64,000 nucleotides of DNA, taken from NCBI RefSeq assembly GCF_004027225.2, contig NC_044279.2, positions 46,276,744 to 46,340,743 on the forward strand, in the 5' to 3' direction. The notes under the pieces were generated by a model that worked only from the letters and a program-made list of their open reading frames with translations, did no database searches and was not told the DNA's origin. This DNA comes from Strigops habroptila (Eukaryota > Chordata > Aves > Psittaciformes > Psittacidae). The position numbers and the translations under genes were made by a program. Positions 1 to 14,029 of the stretch are shown here, piece by piece. How positions within the stretch are numbered: position 1 is the stretch's first letter; each line of letters begins with the position of its first letter.

Positions 1-3000
1 ATGTGCCAATGTATGCTAGGCCTCCACAGAGAAAAAAAGGAGATTCTGCATCTATAAAAAAAAATATGGTTTAGAGGTCCTTTTCATGCAAACACAAGCA
101 TCACTGTATGATCTACATGATGAGTATTTCCATACCTATTTGTAGGATCAGAGCTGTGAAGGCTGGCCGTGAGGTTTCAGGAGTACCTGCCAATTTGAAA
201 TTGCTCATTTTTAACTGTCCTTCTCCAGGCCTCTTGAACAGAGCTGAGAGGAGCACAGTCAGTCATGACTTCAAGTGGCTGGGCTGAAATAGCTCAGAGA
301 TGAAGCTCTGAGACTCGCCAGTTGCTGCTGTGCATTTAACACAAGAGTGCACAGGTGAAACTTGCCATGTCTCCAAATGCAAAGAATGCTGAACACTTTC
401 AGTTTTAATTGACAGTTTTGAAACACTTCACCAAATATGAGTCACTGAAGGAAGTGGCAAGAGGGTGGCCATGAGATCAGGCCAAGAAGAGAGAAAGGGA
501 AATTTGGACTATTTGAGCATAGGACAGGAGAAGAGTGGAGTGTGAGTCTGGATGAGAAGGAGGAAGATAAAAAAAAGGGAGCTAGAAGTAGGAAGATGGA
601 GTTATAAGTGTCATAGAGAGAGAAAGAGCAGAAAGGGACATAGGGACTGGGATTCAGTCTGGAAAACAGAAGACAGGAGGGACTTTGCTAACAGGCTTGT
701 CTGCTGTTCCAAAGCCTAAAAGGGCACCTTTCCCCTGTTGTCAACAGAAACACAATTTTAAAGCACAGGTTTCAACCTTCCCAAAGATAATTTGCAGAGA
801 AAACTACCTATTTCATACCCTAACTGCCTGGTATTATTTATTCTATTAGCTCCAGAGGATCCACAGACATCTGCCACTGGAACAAATTTGTTTACCTTCC
901 TGTTTTAGAAGCCAGTACAATATTAGGTGACAGAAATTCACCTTATCACTTTCTCAAAAACTATGACATTAAATAAAAAACCTCTATATTTCAAGAACAT
1001 GAAGAAAGCAGAACAGCATACTCAGAGAGTTAAGAAGGTCCAAATTATTTTCTTGAGCAACCATACACATTAAGATAGCCAGGAATTAGATGACTATGCA
1101 TTACCATTATTTGCATAAGATGCCTCCTCTGTCCTTGCCTAAACTACCTATAGTTATTTCCCCAAGCCTTATTTAATGCTTACTACTCACCATCTCTGAG
1201 GACAGAATAATTCATTGCCTCATAGTTTTTCATGGCTGTTATCAATGTAGAAACAAGGTGTCACCTTTCCCTATACTGATATGTTAGGGGAGATGTGGAG
1301 AGAGTTCATTTTCCCCTATTTACTTCAGAATTGTAGCTCAAACTAAGGTTAAAAACTATCTTAATCTGAGGCATCTGCAGCCTGACTTTTTAGCCTACTT
1401 AACTCCAGATGTAAAGGCCAGCTCCCCTTCACTGTATCTGGGAGTGCTCAGCAGCCTCACATGGATGCAAAAAAGATGAGGAACATAAGTTTGGAGCCAT
1501 CTTGTCAAATTTTGACCTGACGTCGTGTGTAAAGCAGGTAGAAGCAGGAAGAGAGTTCCATTCTGCAAGGAAAAGTTTGACTATCTCAAGCATGGCCATG
1601 TTGTATGTATCTCAACTATGAGACCACCCTTGCTGTTTCTGATGTTCTCAGCTTCATTCACTGCACACCTAAATTTCTCCACCACTGAGGCAGGGAACTG
1701 GAAGAGCAGATTGCTCACTTCATACTCCTGATCTGTTCCTAGAGAAGAGCCTAGTAGTGTATGCTATTAAGGGCAGGGATCCTGAAAAAAAAGAAATTAT
1801 TGTGGAATTAAATATCATATTGATCCGTATACAACCTCAATTCTGCTGAGTCTTCAAGGTTCTAAAATGTAATATTGGACTAATTTATACCTTATGAATG
1901 CCACTACACCACTCTGTGCCTCAAATCTGTGTTTTCTTTCTCTTACCCTTATCCTTTGGGGTTTTTTTTGTTCTAATTTAAAATATCAAAACATCTAAAG
2001 CAGCTCCTTTTATTCCAGAGCATCTTAGCTCTCATACTATCCACTCCATTTTATCTGACCCACATAGTTTATATGGTTCATGCACCTTTGGTGGCAAAGT
2101 TTTCTCCTGACCGCACTCGGTGCATGGCAAAGTGCTGAGCACGTATTTCTCAAGTCACATAAATAATCCATCTTCATTTACATCAAGCACTATGGGATGA
2201 TGGTATCTAAAGGGAAGCTGAACAGGTTTGCAATGGGCATTACAGATGCTTTACTTCATTAGAGCCCAGTAGACCTCCATATCATAGGGTCCTACTATAC
2301 CCACTTCTATGTAGGTGTGACTCCAGCCTCAGCAATGGCAGTGCCTATGGAGCTTAAGGGAGGTGTCTTCACCATTTTTCCAGTTTGCTCAGGCCTTCTT
2401 GCTTTGTATATTGCTTAAGCCTGTCTTTGTCACAGTTTCCAAAACTGAGAACAGGCAAAGTTCTCATTTTCAAACTGGAGGAAAGGCACAGATAGGCTTC
2501 AAGAGAAAGCCAACACGCGACCGTTGTAGCAGTACCAGATTTCTCCAAAGTAGCCAACAAGTCTATTCTAACAACAGTATGCAAGTCTTTGCCTTATTCA
2601 GAGTTCTCTCCTGTGTGATTGTGCGTCAAAATTGGCAAGGACAATCTTTGTGTGGGAGTATTGTGGGGGTTTTAAATTAAATCCTTTGAATTCCTTTTTT
2701 TTTTTTTCCCCCACATTATTTTTATTTTCCAGAAGAGTAAGTGGGGAGACAGTCAAGCTGGATGGAAAAGGTGCTACTGACTCATAAGGATGAGAAATAG
2801 CCAGCCTTAAGAAGGCATTCTGGATTTAGGCTTGCTGATTCATAACTTCCTACATACATGTGGGGAAAAAAGTGTGGATTCTGGTCTAAGCTATAATCTG
2901 CAGGAAACCCGCCCTCCCTTCGCAAAGTGAGACAGTAGTTTCAGAACTGTAGGAGGACTTAACTTCAACTCCCAGAAGATGTTCCCACGAATAATGTTTA

Positions 3001-5200
3001 GAATAATGGCCTGAAAACACTATCCCTAGACACCACGTTCTACTTTCTCTGCTTTCATAGGGAAGTCCAAAACTAGTTGAAGCTCAAATTTCCCAGTTAA
3101 ATCATCAGAGAAAACAACTGTTGTCAAACAACAGAAGACAGCTGAATAGGAAAGGCACTAACTTTTTTTTGTAAAGATCTGCCCTTCCTTTTCCATGCAA
3201 GCATTACTATATCAGTTCTTTCCCTTATGTCCCAAGCAATTAAATAAGACAATATAAGAAGAATATAAACAAAACCAAAACCAAGAACAACAAGAAGACA
3301 ATTAAATGCAACAAGTGCTTTGTTTCAAAGGGACTTAAATCTCTACATATATCAAAACAGGTTATTGATTAAATGGATCTTCATATGGCTGCATGGAGCC
3401 TGAAGAGGGAAGATTCAGTAAGGGGAAAAAAAAAGAATTCTGGAGAAAATTGAAAAAGATTCCCATTCTCCTGCTCAAAACTAAATGTATTGCAAATCAT
3501 GTGAAGCACGAGTAGTTGCAGATCTCTCCTTCCCTTATTTCTTATTTCCTGAATATAGCTGAAGAGTAGACATCTCCAGCCTAAGGTGGTGTGCAAGTTA
3601 TCCCTGAGCTGGAAATAAAATCAAGATATTCCCAATTTCTAACACTGGACAAAAAGTCAGATACTGTGCTTAACATGTTACAGGCATGGCCACTCTAACT
3701 GAAGTCCTTTGTTAAAGCCACCTTGTTCCTGAAAATACGTGTTTAGAAAAAGGTGATAATCAGACAGTTTGGTGCTCTGAAATCAGTGTCAACTCTATAA
3801 TATATGCCCATGGGAGTGGGGAAGGTTAAATCTAGTCAGGCTTAGGTAAGTATTATAAAATTATTCTATCATTTTCCAGGACTCTTACATTCACAGGTTT
3901 AAGCTTTAGGTTTTTGCCTGAAACCAGGACATTGTATTTCTAATTCAGGCCAGAATGAGGATCAGAAAAGGAGAATAATAATAACAGTGACAGAAGGAGT
4001 TGTATTTAAGAAGTTGAGATGCTGACAAGATTTTATGTAGCTTGTGCTGGAAAATTCAAGGTAATTATTACATAATTTAACTAGAATCATCCTTAACTAG
4101 GGAAAACTCCATGAAGCAATAATGTGAGCAACGGAAAACATTTGACATTGGTGGAATTATAAAAATGAACAAAGCAGAATTTGGCTTAAACTGTTTAAAC
4201 ACAGCACTGCAATAGCAACTGATTACACAGGGCACAGTGGAGTCTACAATCAAATTCACAGTCTTCTCCCATATCAGTTTATTTTACTCAGAATTACTGT
4301 TTTTCCAACTGTCTTTGGCAAGCTTTTCTGGCACCTATAGAGTAAACAGATGAATACTGGAAAGATAATGGCTTCCAGCCAGCAGAAGAGGTTGTAGGCA
4401 GTGGAGGTGCCCTCACCTCAGGAGCCTTCAGTGGGCTGAGGCATGTCGTGATGCACCAGCTGGCTGTCACCCTGAAGAGAATTCACTGTTAGCAGGATGA
4501 AAATATTATGGCTGAAATTGTTATCCACCCACTTCCTAACACCTGCCCCTCTTGCTCGTGTGGTGCTTGCCCCTTGCACCAGTCTTGGAGGTCCTAGGGC
4601 TGAAGGAACCCAGTGAGTCACGGGCAGGCACTGGCCATTGCCACCTTACAGGGACATGAGGAGCAATCACCACACACCTCACCAGGACATAGGCATGCAC
4701 CAGCCACTTCAGTGGGACAGGGGCACCCACCAGGAACCTCACGGGGACATGGGCATCCTGCCAGAATATAGGACCCTCCTCTTAGGAAACCTATATAGAA
4801 TGAATTTGGTAATTGGAAAGATATGTGTAAAATAAAGACAGACAGAGGGAAGAAGGGATGTGCTGGCTGTTAGTTGCATTGTGGAAAATTAAGAACTAAT
4901 GGGCTGAGCATTTAGAAGAAGAAATTAGTGGAAGAGTGAATTTTCAACAAAGGATTGAGAATTTAAGCTAAATTAAAGGCTGGCAGTGAGTCTGGGAAAA
5001 GAGCACATCTTTCCCACATCTGGGAAAAACAATTAGTGCCACAGGATATAAAGAAAGCAAGAAAACACCGGGAAATGCTACTACAAGGTAGAGATCTAGA
5101 CCTCATAAAAGTCTGTATGGTAGTTACTGGGATGGAGACCTATTTGCAATAAGCTAGATGGGTCTGATGAGGAGGTAAGTAAAGTAAGTGACTCTGTACC
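1..5200. other. AT-rich intergenic DNA, no gene recognised
   Basis: No reading frame here resembles a known protein; the longest open stretches (about 105 codons near 2363) are low-complexity chance frames. A purine-rich stretch runs at about 480-640. A 30-bp minisatellite at 4643-4765 is listed separately. No RNA gene or clear transposon was recognised. Confidence 0.6.
4643..4765. repeat. Four-unit minisatellite, about 30 bp per unit
   Basis: Four imperfect head-to-tail copies begin at 4643, 4676, 4706 and 4736. Each opens with ACCTCA or a close variant (ACCTTA, ACTTCA), followed by GGGACA/GGACAT, then GGCA..CACCA. Units 2 to 4 are exactly 30 bp and unit 1 is 33 bp. A length divisible by three keeps one frame open, but the peptide resembles nothing known. 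Confidence 0.8.
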
Positions 5201-5213
5201 AACGTAGTCCCTG

Positions 5214-5651
5214 ATGAAACGAGAAGTCACTACAGATGACCCACTTGGAGATGAACTGCAGAGACAGGATACCATGAAAATTCATGGTTTTAATAGATGG
5301 TCTGTGAAAAATTTACAAAATTGTCAAGAACAACCTAGGGAATCAGTAGTTGAATGGTTGTACCAACTTTGTTGTGTTAGGGGAGGATGTCTACTTGTGA
5401 GGGAGGCAGAAGATTTAGACCTAGGCCTGGAATTTTTTCTCACCCTCCAAGAAGATGTCACCCGACCTTATGGAGTCTATCTATTAGATGGGCAAGATGG
5501 ATTCATTATCAAGACAGGGGTGAGGAATGCATGTTCTCTTGGCAGGGCCTACATGAATTGCAGGGAGCACCATTACAAGTGGCAGTTGAAGCATTGCATT
5601 GAGCTGAAGCCCAGCGTGATGAACCTGGAACAATCCTGCTGCAACTCTTGA
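5214..5651 (+). pseudogene. Degenerate retroviral gag-like relic (ERVL type)
   Basis: A 145-codon frame contains a stretch (PRESVVEWL, then REAEDL) that lines up with the capsid-like part of the intact gag in this same window (PGEHIVTWL, then REAKQL). That core, including the W-L after the E-x-V motif and the REA block, is the visible basis for the call. The match then decays and seems to continue in another forward frame (about 5387-5602), as expected after old frameshifts. No LTR was seen beside it. It lies just upstream of a CR1 fragment. It could still be a chance match; a profile search would decide. Confidence 0.4.
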
Positions 5652-5984
5652 TCTGTTGGGAATGGGGCCATGGGGACAGGAAAATTAGGTTTTATGCATT
5701 TATGTCAGGGACTACCTGTAGAATCTCCTTTCCATAAGCGCTCCAACAGACCACTTTGCAAATGCAAGAACTAAGCCCCGACAATTAAAGACCCTGAATG
5801 GTATCAGGTCTAGATAATCTTGGCCTGACCCAGAAATTGAATAACTGCTCCATGAGACTAATGGACTAATCCAATCAAACAAAACAAGACTGTTAGGGGA
5901 TTTACCAACCAAACTGAGAGGAAGCAAGCCATGTGAAATGAGTGGTGTCATGCCTCTCTAGATCAGGTGTACACTTGCAACTTA
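5652..5984. other. Spacer between gag-like relic and CR1, unassigned
   Basis: About 330 bases with no recognisable gene. They may be further decayed retroviral sequence continuing from the gag-like relic, but no protease or reverse transcriptase motif is visible. Confidence 0.35.
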
Positions 5985-6279
5985 CCTCATGTTTATAAAT
6001 GACAGGATGAGAGGAAAAGGCCTAAAGTTGCACCAGGGGAGGTTTAGATTGGATATTAGGAAAAAATTCTTCATGGAAAGTGTTGTTAAGCATTGGAACA
6101 GGCTGCCCAGGGAAGTGGTTGAGACACCATCCCTGGAGGTATTTAAAAGATGTGTAGATATGGCATTTAGGTACATGGTTTAGTGGTGGACTTGGCAGTG
6201 TTAGGTTAATAGTTGGACTCAATTAATATTAAGGATATTAAGGGTCTTTTCCAATCTAAATGATTCTATGATTCTATGA
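5985..6279 (+). mobile_element. CR1 LINE, 5'-truncated 3' end
   Basis: The sequence encodes the familiar C-terminal CR1 reverse transcriptase tail ([10 protein letters not shown], then [11 protein letters not shown] and PSLEVFK) followed by a short 3' UTR with TTGGACT and TCTTTTCCAA. It ends in the CR1-typical octamer-like repeat ATTCTATGATTCTATGA at 6263-6279. CR1 is the dominant LINE of birds and is normally 5'-truncated, as here. Only a few codons look altered, so this is one of the younger LINE copies in the window. Confidence 0.92.
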
Positions 6280-9200
6280 ATACAAACACAGAAGAGTCTT
6301 TGGGTCAGATTCTGGTTTTAATTGCATCTGTGTAGAACTGTTACTCACAAGCTCTGCCTGCAAGCTACCTGAATCAGGAGGTCATGTTTGGCCTGTGGGA
6401 CCGGGAATTTAGGGCTGTTATTGTCCCCTGAAAGATTGCTATGAAGCCTGCTACAAGTTCTGCTGGTGCTTTGCAGTCCCCAAGGGAATGCATTTTTTCT
6501 GGAGTCTGATAGAGACTTGGCTCCTATCACCATTATAATGAGCAGTCCTTTTCCATATGCAGTGACTCTTGGAGCAGCTCGAACTGAAACATTGTTTGTT
6601 AACCACGCTGAATAGCTTTACGAGCAACCCCAGCAAAGAGGACCTGTGGTACCACTTCTGTTCTACAGTTTCTCAGAACGTTGCCCTTTACAAAGGGGGA
6701 AGCTCAGAGGCAAAATGAGAGGTACAGATCAGGTTTGCAAGTTGTCACAATATCTGGGATCGTTCAAAGATGAGGTGTTCTTTCAGGTGCCTCTAGATAA
6801 GGAATTATATTGTTTACTTTCATCACACCAGATGTCACCAAAGTAATTTTGATGTTCAGCGGCTAACATGAAAGATTTACAGTTTTGTGCCAACAAAACA
6901 TTCGAAGAGTACAAGGGCTGCTTCAAAAATAGGCATGGATCAATGGCAGCAGAGTTCATTAAGACAACAATTTCCTTATTATGTTAGGGAAAGGCATGAT
7001 AGTTTCATTAGTAATAAGAGGAAGACTCCCCAAGAGTTTAAAGCTTAGTGTATTAGTGTTTATATTACTTGTAAGGAATTGATATTTAGGGCTTTTTCTT
7101 GGCTTTATCCTCGTTGCTAGGTAACAGAGATGTCTGTGACATTCTAATCTTTAAGGATCGAGATGTAAGAAAATTATATCCAACAAAGGCATGTGTGAAT
7201 GACTGCTCTTTTTTCAACCCCAATCTAGGGAAAATGAGGAGCTGGGAGAACACACCTTTAACAATGCTTGGAAGAACTCTGCCCAGGTTAGAGAGACCTC
7301 CTCCTGCTCCCTTCTGATGAAGTTTTAACATCATTGGAAGTGACCAAAAGAATACAGTTCTTTTCTCGCATTCCCTGAAATTGACTGAAGACAGCACAAA
7401 GGCAAATGACCATGCCTTTTGCTCCTCTGCAATGGGCGCTGGGCTCCCCATGCCCTGCCATTCTCCCAGCTGTTTTTCCAAGCCCAAGCACCTTGTCCCA
7501 CCTGCCCAGAGTGGTTCCCACAGGCTTGGTCCCTCCATCCCCTTGATCGTGCCAAAGGAGTGAAGGGAGTGCAAAGTCAGGCAGCACAGCTGCAGTTCTC
7601 CTCCCTCGTATCCAGCTGCCAGAGCTCAGCTTTGAGATTTACAGGTGAGGCAGGCTGCAGTGGGTTTTTCTTTCTCCCCCATGCTCTGGTGGTCTGTCAG
7701 TCACCCGTCAAAGCAGATGAAACAGTGGCAGAAGCAGGTTTTAATGTCATCAAGCACAAGTCATTAGCCTTAACTAGACAAGAGGAACAGCCTTCAGGGA
7801 TCCATTGTTATCTCTAAAGGAGACAGAGGAAATGAAAATGTGACATGTCTCTGTGGGGCCTGCAGAGCTCCAAGTTCATTTCTTTTAGTGCCTTAGGAAA
7901 GGAAAACAAAGATGGATTTCAGCTTTTAGTGCTTTGCTACTAAGATTAATGGTTTGTAGCACTCATAACAACTATATTATTCTTGTAACAATAAGAATTA
8001 TTACCTAATGCTTTTCACATTGTGCTCCCCTTGTGCTCACAGCTTTGGTGTATCTGTCACATACCTGCTTGGTGGAACAAGGATAATGAATGGTTTACTT
8101 GACAAATTCTAACTTTCTGCTGGCAAAGAGCAAATGCCTTTCCCAGGTGAAGGGATCAGCACAGTATTTTGAGGGCTAGTTCTTCTGTTGTTTGCTGGGA
8201 TCTGCCCCTTGTTCACATTGTTTACAAGAGTTTCCACAAAGAAAGGCAAACTGATCTTAGCAGACATTTCACCACTTAACCTTCAAAGAGACATCAGCAA
8301 AGGCGCGAGACTAAGGCCATCTCTGAACAGGTTTTTGAAAATACTGAAATGTGAATGCTATTGTGTTGGTTACACACAATACAGAAATTGTTGGTTACAG
8401 AAGTCACATGTATCATTTTTGTTCCACAGACATAGCAATGTAAATCTAAGAATTACACTACAGTTACAAAGATTTTTCTAATTCAGATAAGAATAATTTG
8501 GTCATTATTTTTTAGAACATCCTGTATGTGAGGATTCATGCCCATTTATAAGTAAACAAAGAAATAGAGCAGGAAGTACTGAAGCCAGATCTTTCATATT
8601 TGTATTTATATAATATTTGCAGAGAACCTTAGCTAAATACCTAGAAGATGCAACTCATAAAGTGCCAAGGCACATTGTTGGGTGTTGCAATGCCTGTGCT
8701 GAGTTTTGCACACCTGGTTCCCAGAGGGAAATCCCAAACCCAGAGTTAGACGTTTACCTCTCCTAAGCAGCTGAGATTCATTAAGATGAATCCCAGCTCT
8801 GATTAGGCACTGACATAAATACAACCAATTAGAGATTGCACAGAAAAGTGCCTCAACTCCCTTTTCAGAAGTTGAGTTCCCACTTCAGAGCTAACAGCAA
8901 GAACCTCCAGCCCGCTGGGATCTAGAGCCCACATCTTTTCTCCTACAGCTCTCTTTTAAAGAACTGGGGAAAAAATTACTCTTTTTGTCTGTCTCCCTGC
9001 AGAAGCACGAGATGAAGATGCCTCATCCCACAGGCTCTTGCCTAGGAAGTGGGAAGCTGGGACATTGGTCTCTCCTACTCTGCCACAGCCAAAACCTCAC
9101 CACTCTCCTCAGCTCCTTTTTCTCCTCTAGACTTCCAAAAGGCTCGTATAAAACACAAAAACAGCTGTGACACTTGTACTCTTGTGGAGGTGTGGTCAGG

Positions 9201-12200
9201 ACATTGCTGAAGCTGTATCTCCAAGGTTGGATTGTCCAGGTGCCTGGAGAAGAACGTGGGTGTAGGGCTGCTCCTGCCAAGGCTGCTGGAGACAGCCCTG
9301 TGGGGACTGAAAGACTGTCAAAGTCATAAAACCCGAGGGCTTTGCCCTGTAACTTTGTTAACCCAGGTCACTTGACCTCCTGACAACAGGATGGCAATCT
9401 GGGGTTTTAATTAACATCCCCCTACACTCTAACCAGTCGGAGGCTAGCCACTGAATTTGGCTCTTCGTTTTGCATCTAATAGGTACTACTGGCACGTTGG
9501 GGAGGATTTATTCAGGTTGTCATAATATCTAAGTACTGCAAGAAATTAGGAATACATCTTTATTGCTTCCAGATCAAGCTAAAAATACTCAAAATCTTCC
9601 CAGTTTATAAAAGATTGTTGCAGGTTTTTCATCTCTTCTTAGCTTAACATAAAAGGAAACTCAGTATAAAATCTCTTATGCACATCATTTTATACTGCAT
9701 CATTAAAAAAGACAGAGCAGATTCTGCTCTATTTGAATTATAATACATATTTATGCACATATTGTCCAAGCTGATAGATGAATAAATACACAGAGAATGA
9801 ATCACACATGCACAAGAAACTACTCTTTTCTAGTCATAAATATATCCTCCTTTTGGGACTATTATTTTCTCTTTCTATAAATCTAGTCCCAAAAAATATA
9901 CACACTTTCTTTAGGTAATCAGAATGACATGTAGTGAAATCCTGAATGATTTAACAAACCACATAGAGCTATTCAGTCTTATTCTCCATTGTACACTGCA
10001 AACGATGTAAAATGAAGGTGAGTGAAATCATAGCCTGAGTTCTTCACGCTTCGCTTGTGGAGAATGATTGTTCAAAGTGAAAAGTCAAAGACATTAGTCT
10101 TTTGGCAGAATGAGGAATATGGAAAGGATTTTGCCCGTTATGCCCATTGTGATATTGGTAAACATATACAGTCTCCATGACTGCAGCTGCTGATTGGACA
10201 ACAGTTGTAATGAATAATAAAGATGTCATTTTTCATTATCTGGATCTGCAAGGAACTGCCTATTTAAGGGTCTGGGGTTTTTCAGTATAAAGTCGGAGAA
10301 GAGATGCTCCTGTAACATGCTTCAAGAAATGACTTAGGCACTACATTTCTCTTGTTTCAGTGATGATTTCCCTATCTAGATCTGCAATATATTCGAATCA
10401 TAGAGCCACTGCCATTCTTTATATTTATAAATATGTACGCTTACCTATGTATCTGCCCATATAAATATGTCTATCTGTGCATAGATAGCAACAGCATTTA
10501 CAGAATGACATGTACAGCTGTGTCTAACACCATGCAGGCCTGAACCACATACATCTTCTCAAACATTCAGATAATATCAGAAACCTTGTAGCCTGGAATC
10601 TATGGGAACACTCACCATTTCAAGCTTATCATGTCACCAAAACTTGCTTTTCAACTGAAATTACATATTCTTATCACATAATATTTGCCATTTTTTAACA
10701 ATAGATGTAATTCAGTGGCTTTAATGTTATTAATAATTATCCATATGATCTGGTGCTACACACTGCACACAGTGATACTAACCACGGATTGGCCTGCTTG
10801 CATCTTACCTTCATCTTGCAGGAGGCTGGGCTTTTCTTACCCTAATTAAGCTGTTACACAATTCTGTATTTCTCACAGATTTATACAAGCCCGGTAGTAC
10901 TAGCTGATGGCATCATTCTAAGGGACTGCTGAACCAAGTTGTTAAAACCTCCATTCACAGCAGTTACAATCAAAAATGCAGTAATTCAGCTTCTTTTTGT
11001 AATTACGAATCTTTCTGGACTCTTTTTCCTCAGTTTAAATCTTGTTTTCCAATTTTGCACTTTCATGAGCATTCAATATTTGTCCTCATTTTATCTCCAG
11101 AATAAGGAAAATAACAGTGATAAATTTGCTTTAAGGTTTGCTCTTAAAATCTTACGTTTTCTTTTCCTAGACCTAGAAGAGTCCCAGTGTAGCTTAGACT
11201 GTCATGCCAGTTACAACAGGCACCTGAGGGAAACAGTCATGTTATAGAACACAGTGGTTTTTGAAGCATCATAGGAGTCAGTTGGTGAGTATCATGCTGA
11301 CCAACACGCTGAGTGATGTTCATCCCAGAGGAGCTCCCTTAGACACAGTTAGTTCTTCCACTGTAGATTAGATGATCGTAGCAAAAATGGTGGGTGCTAG
11401 ACTCTAAGCAGTGTCAATAGTTTACCACAGCTTGAACGGACTAGATTCTGTCCTGAATGGATCGGGAAAGGCTTTCGTTGTGACCTGAAATGGCTTTGTG
11501 CAACCAGAAGCCACCTTCTTCATGATCTGGAAACAGCCTCTATCATCGAGGCTTTTCAGAAGATGGGGTCATTCATGGTGCACTCCGTACTGTCAAAGGA
11601 ATCAAGCCAGTCCTGAGCGGCCAGCTGCATGCCAAAACATGAGCTGCATGGTGCCCTGATTGTAAACTAAAAATTTATGTTGATCATCAAGGAGGTTTTT
11701 GTTGATTACTGCTAAAGAAACCTCAGTCACCTACTCCACCACACTCAGTCAAACTTCTCTGCCAGATCTCAGGTTGTTAGTTCAAATGGGGAAGAAAGGA
11801 GGGTGAAAGCAGTTTAACTTTATCCACATGGCTGCATCCAGAAGGACTGAAAATGCAGGCACCACTTGTAAGCACATGCTTTGGTGGCCCTTTGGTCTCA
11901 GAAGACAGGGCTGTAATGGAGAGACATCAGATGGCTGTGTACTGTTACACCAGGGGCTCAGAGGAAACACACAACTACTATGCACCTCTGAAAAAATTAA
12001 AATCCTTCCCAAAAGCCCTTTTGCAAGCACAGAACTTAGAGCTGCAATAGAGACCATCACAAGGAAAATCACACCCAACCTTCAGTGCCACTAAAGCAAA
12101 TTCAGGTCTATGCCTGCCAGATCTCATCTTTACAGATCTCCCTTCTCTTTGTACAACCCCTGTACCCATCATGTCCCTTGTCTGTACCTCCCCATTGTCC

Positions 12201-13870
12201 CCTTTTTTAATCCAGTTCTTGAGGGTTCTCCACCAATCTCTCTCCTCAGTTTCAACTTCAATGATATTTTCTGTAATACTTCAATTCCTCTCTAGGGTGA
12301 CCAACAATAGCAAACACAGAGAAACCAGAGTTGTGAATCATTGTGGAGACGTGCGGAATGCTGAATACCTGCTCTGCTAATCTAGTTCTTTCTAAAAGCA
12401 GGCTGAGATAGCGATACTAATAAGGATTCAAACATCTGAATCATTTGAAGATTAGAAGCTGTGCATAATTCAGTGTTCAGCTCTGAAGAAAGATGAAGGG
12501 AATTGTAGGGTTATGTCCTGACACGCACATTCACGCCCACACATCACACATCTCATTGGTCTAATTTCAGATTTAAGAGATTAAAAGGGCAGTCTTTCGA
12601 TTGAGAGACATGAAATTGGCCTCTCTTTCTAGCACCTGCATAAGGTATTTAAGAAAATGAGTGAGTGTGATTGGGATGGAGGAGATTTTCCTCTAAGAGA
12701 ATATGCTTGTGTTATTGTTTTTTTATGATTAATGACAAATTTGTCAACCTGACTTCTTAAGCACCTAGTAGTAACAACTCAGCATTCATATGTGATACTG
12801 GACAAAATAAAATCCATTGAGGAACCAGAGGGTTTTTTCATGATATTAAAGGAAAAACTGTTTTAAACATTCTGGAAAGTACTTTTACCTTTTCCTTTTC
12901 TTTTGCTTTGGCTGATTTTGAGGCTTTAATTCTCATAATGATGACCAGAGGCAAAAGCAGATGACAGAAGATTCTTATGCCAGGAAGAACAGGTTCTGCT
13001 GGTCACAGAAGAGAGACTTAATTAAAGCCTTGTCAGTAGAATGGAGCTGTTATTTGTCACACAGGAGAGATTCTTTGACAGAGAAATATTTGTACAGTCC
13101 ATTGGTGGAAGTTCAGGGACAAACACCCAGCTCCACATCTGCAGGCGGTTTTCACAGCGAGTGTTGATATAAATTCATTGTGAAATTTGAATGCACCAAT
13201 CAATGAAGTAACGAGTTTAAGTCAGGCTATTGTTCCCAGCAGAGAGGAATTTCTGGCTTGAACGAAGATAAATATTATAAATCCAAGATAATCTGATCCT
13301 GCAAAAATTTTTATAACATGCCTGTGAGGCTTTCAACTCAGGTTATCATTTTCTGATGAAGAATAAGATAGTTCCCGCTCTCCGAAGTGTGAATTTTAAA
13401 TTGATTCTTGAACTTAAGCAATCCTGAAATTAGTTCTAACTTTTCTTTGAATTTAAAAAGTTTATTCCCAGTAATGTATTTGACACTAGTTTTGAAGCTG
13501 AGAACTTGGAATAGTCAAGTTTCTTTCACCTTTGGAGAGGTGGAATACTACATTTATAAGAACTGCATGTTAAATCTGTGTAATGCATTGTTCTAGTTAC
13601 CATGACTACCTCTAATAAATGTTTGTATACCTCAGCAGTGTCTACATCCAGTTAAAACCCTTTATTGACATTCACTTCCTGCTGCATTTGGCACAATAAA
13701 CTGAAGCCAGGAACAATTATGATTTTAAAGGAAACAGATATCGCATGTTCACACTCTCAAAGCTGCTTTTTCAAAATCCCAGGTGGTTAGAGTAGCACAT
13801 ACACAATTAGAGCATGCACAGTGTTTTCAGTCATTTATGGAGCAGCCAGTAGGAGGGCTGGTGCCTGGTT
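6280..13870. other. Intergenic DNA, no gene recognised
   Basis: AT-rich sequence with scattered short open frames (up to 162 codons at 7086-7574 on the minus strand), none with a recognisable domain and none with convincing splice structure. No RNA gene, LTR or clear LINE fragment was recognised. Conserved enhancers cannot be excluded from a single sequence. Confidence 0.55.
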
Positions 13871-13914
13871 TGTGCATACAATCACATGCGATTGTGCATA
13901 CAATCACATGCGAT
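13871..13914. repeat. Exact 22-bp tandem duplication
   Basis: The 22-mer starting TGTGCATACAATC and ending ATGCGAT occurs twice in a row without a mismatch, at 13871-13892 and 13893-13914. Exact identity suggests a recent slippage event. Confidence 0.95.
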
Positions 13915-14029
13915 CTTTAGTACTCAGCTCAGTAGTGTTATTTGTGTTAAAGTACAGATTCCTATGCAACCTGGAGCACAAAAGGTTTTATAAGTCCTAC
14001 TTCACGTCTAATTATTCTGCCTGAAAGTA

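Noticed and set aside
7086..7574. 162-codon minus-strand open frame
   Set aside because: Overlaps several other open frames in a locally stop-poor stretch; no family recognised.
11440..11780. Possible processed pseudogene
   Set aside because: One frame gives a peptide-like stretch (HRGFSEDGVIHGALRTVKG) but it has stops on both sides and matches no family I can name.
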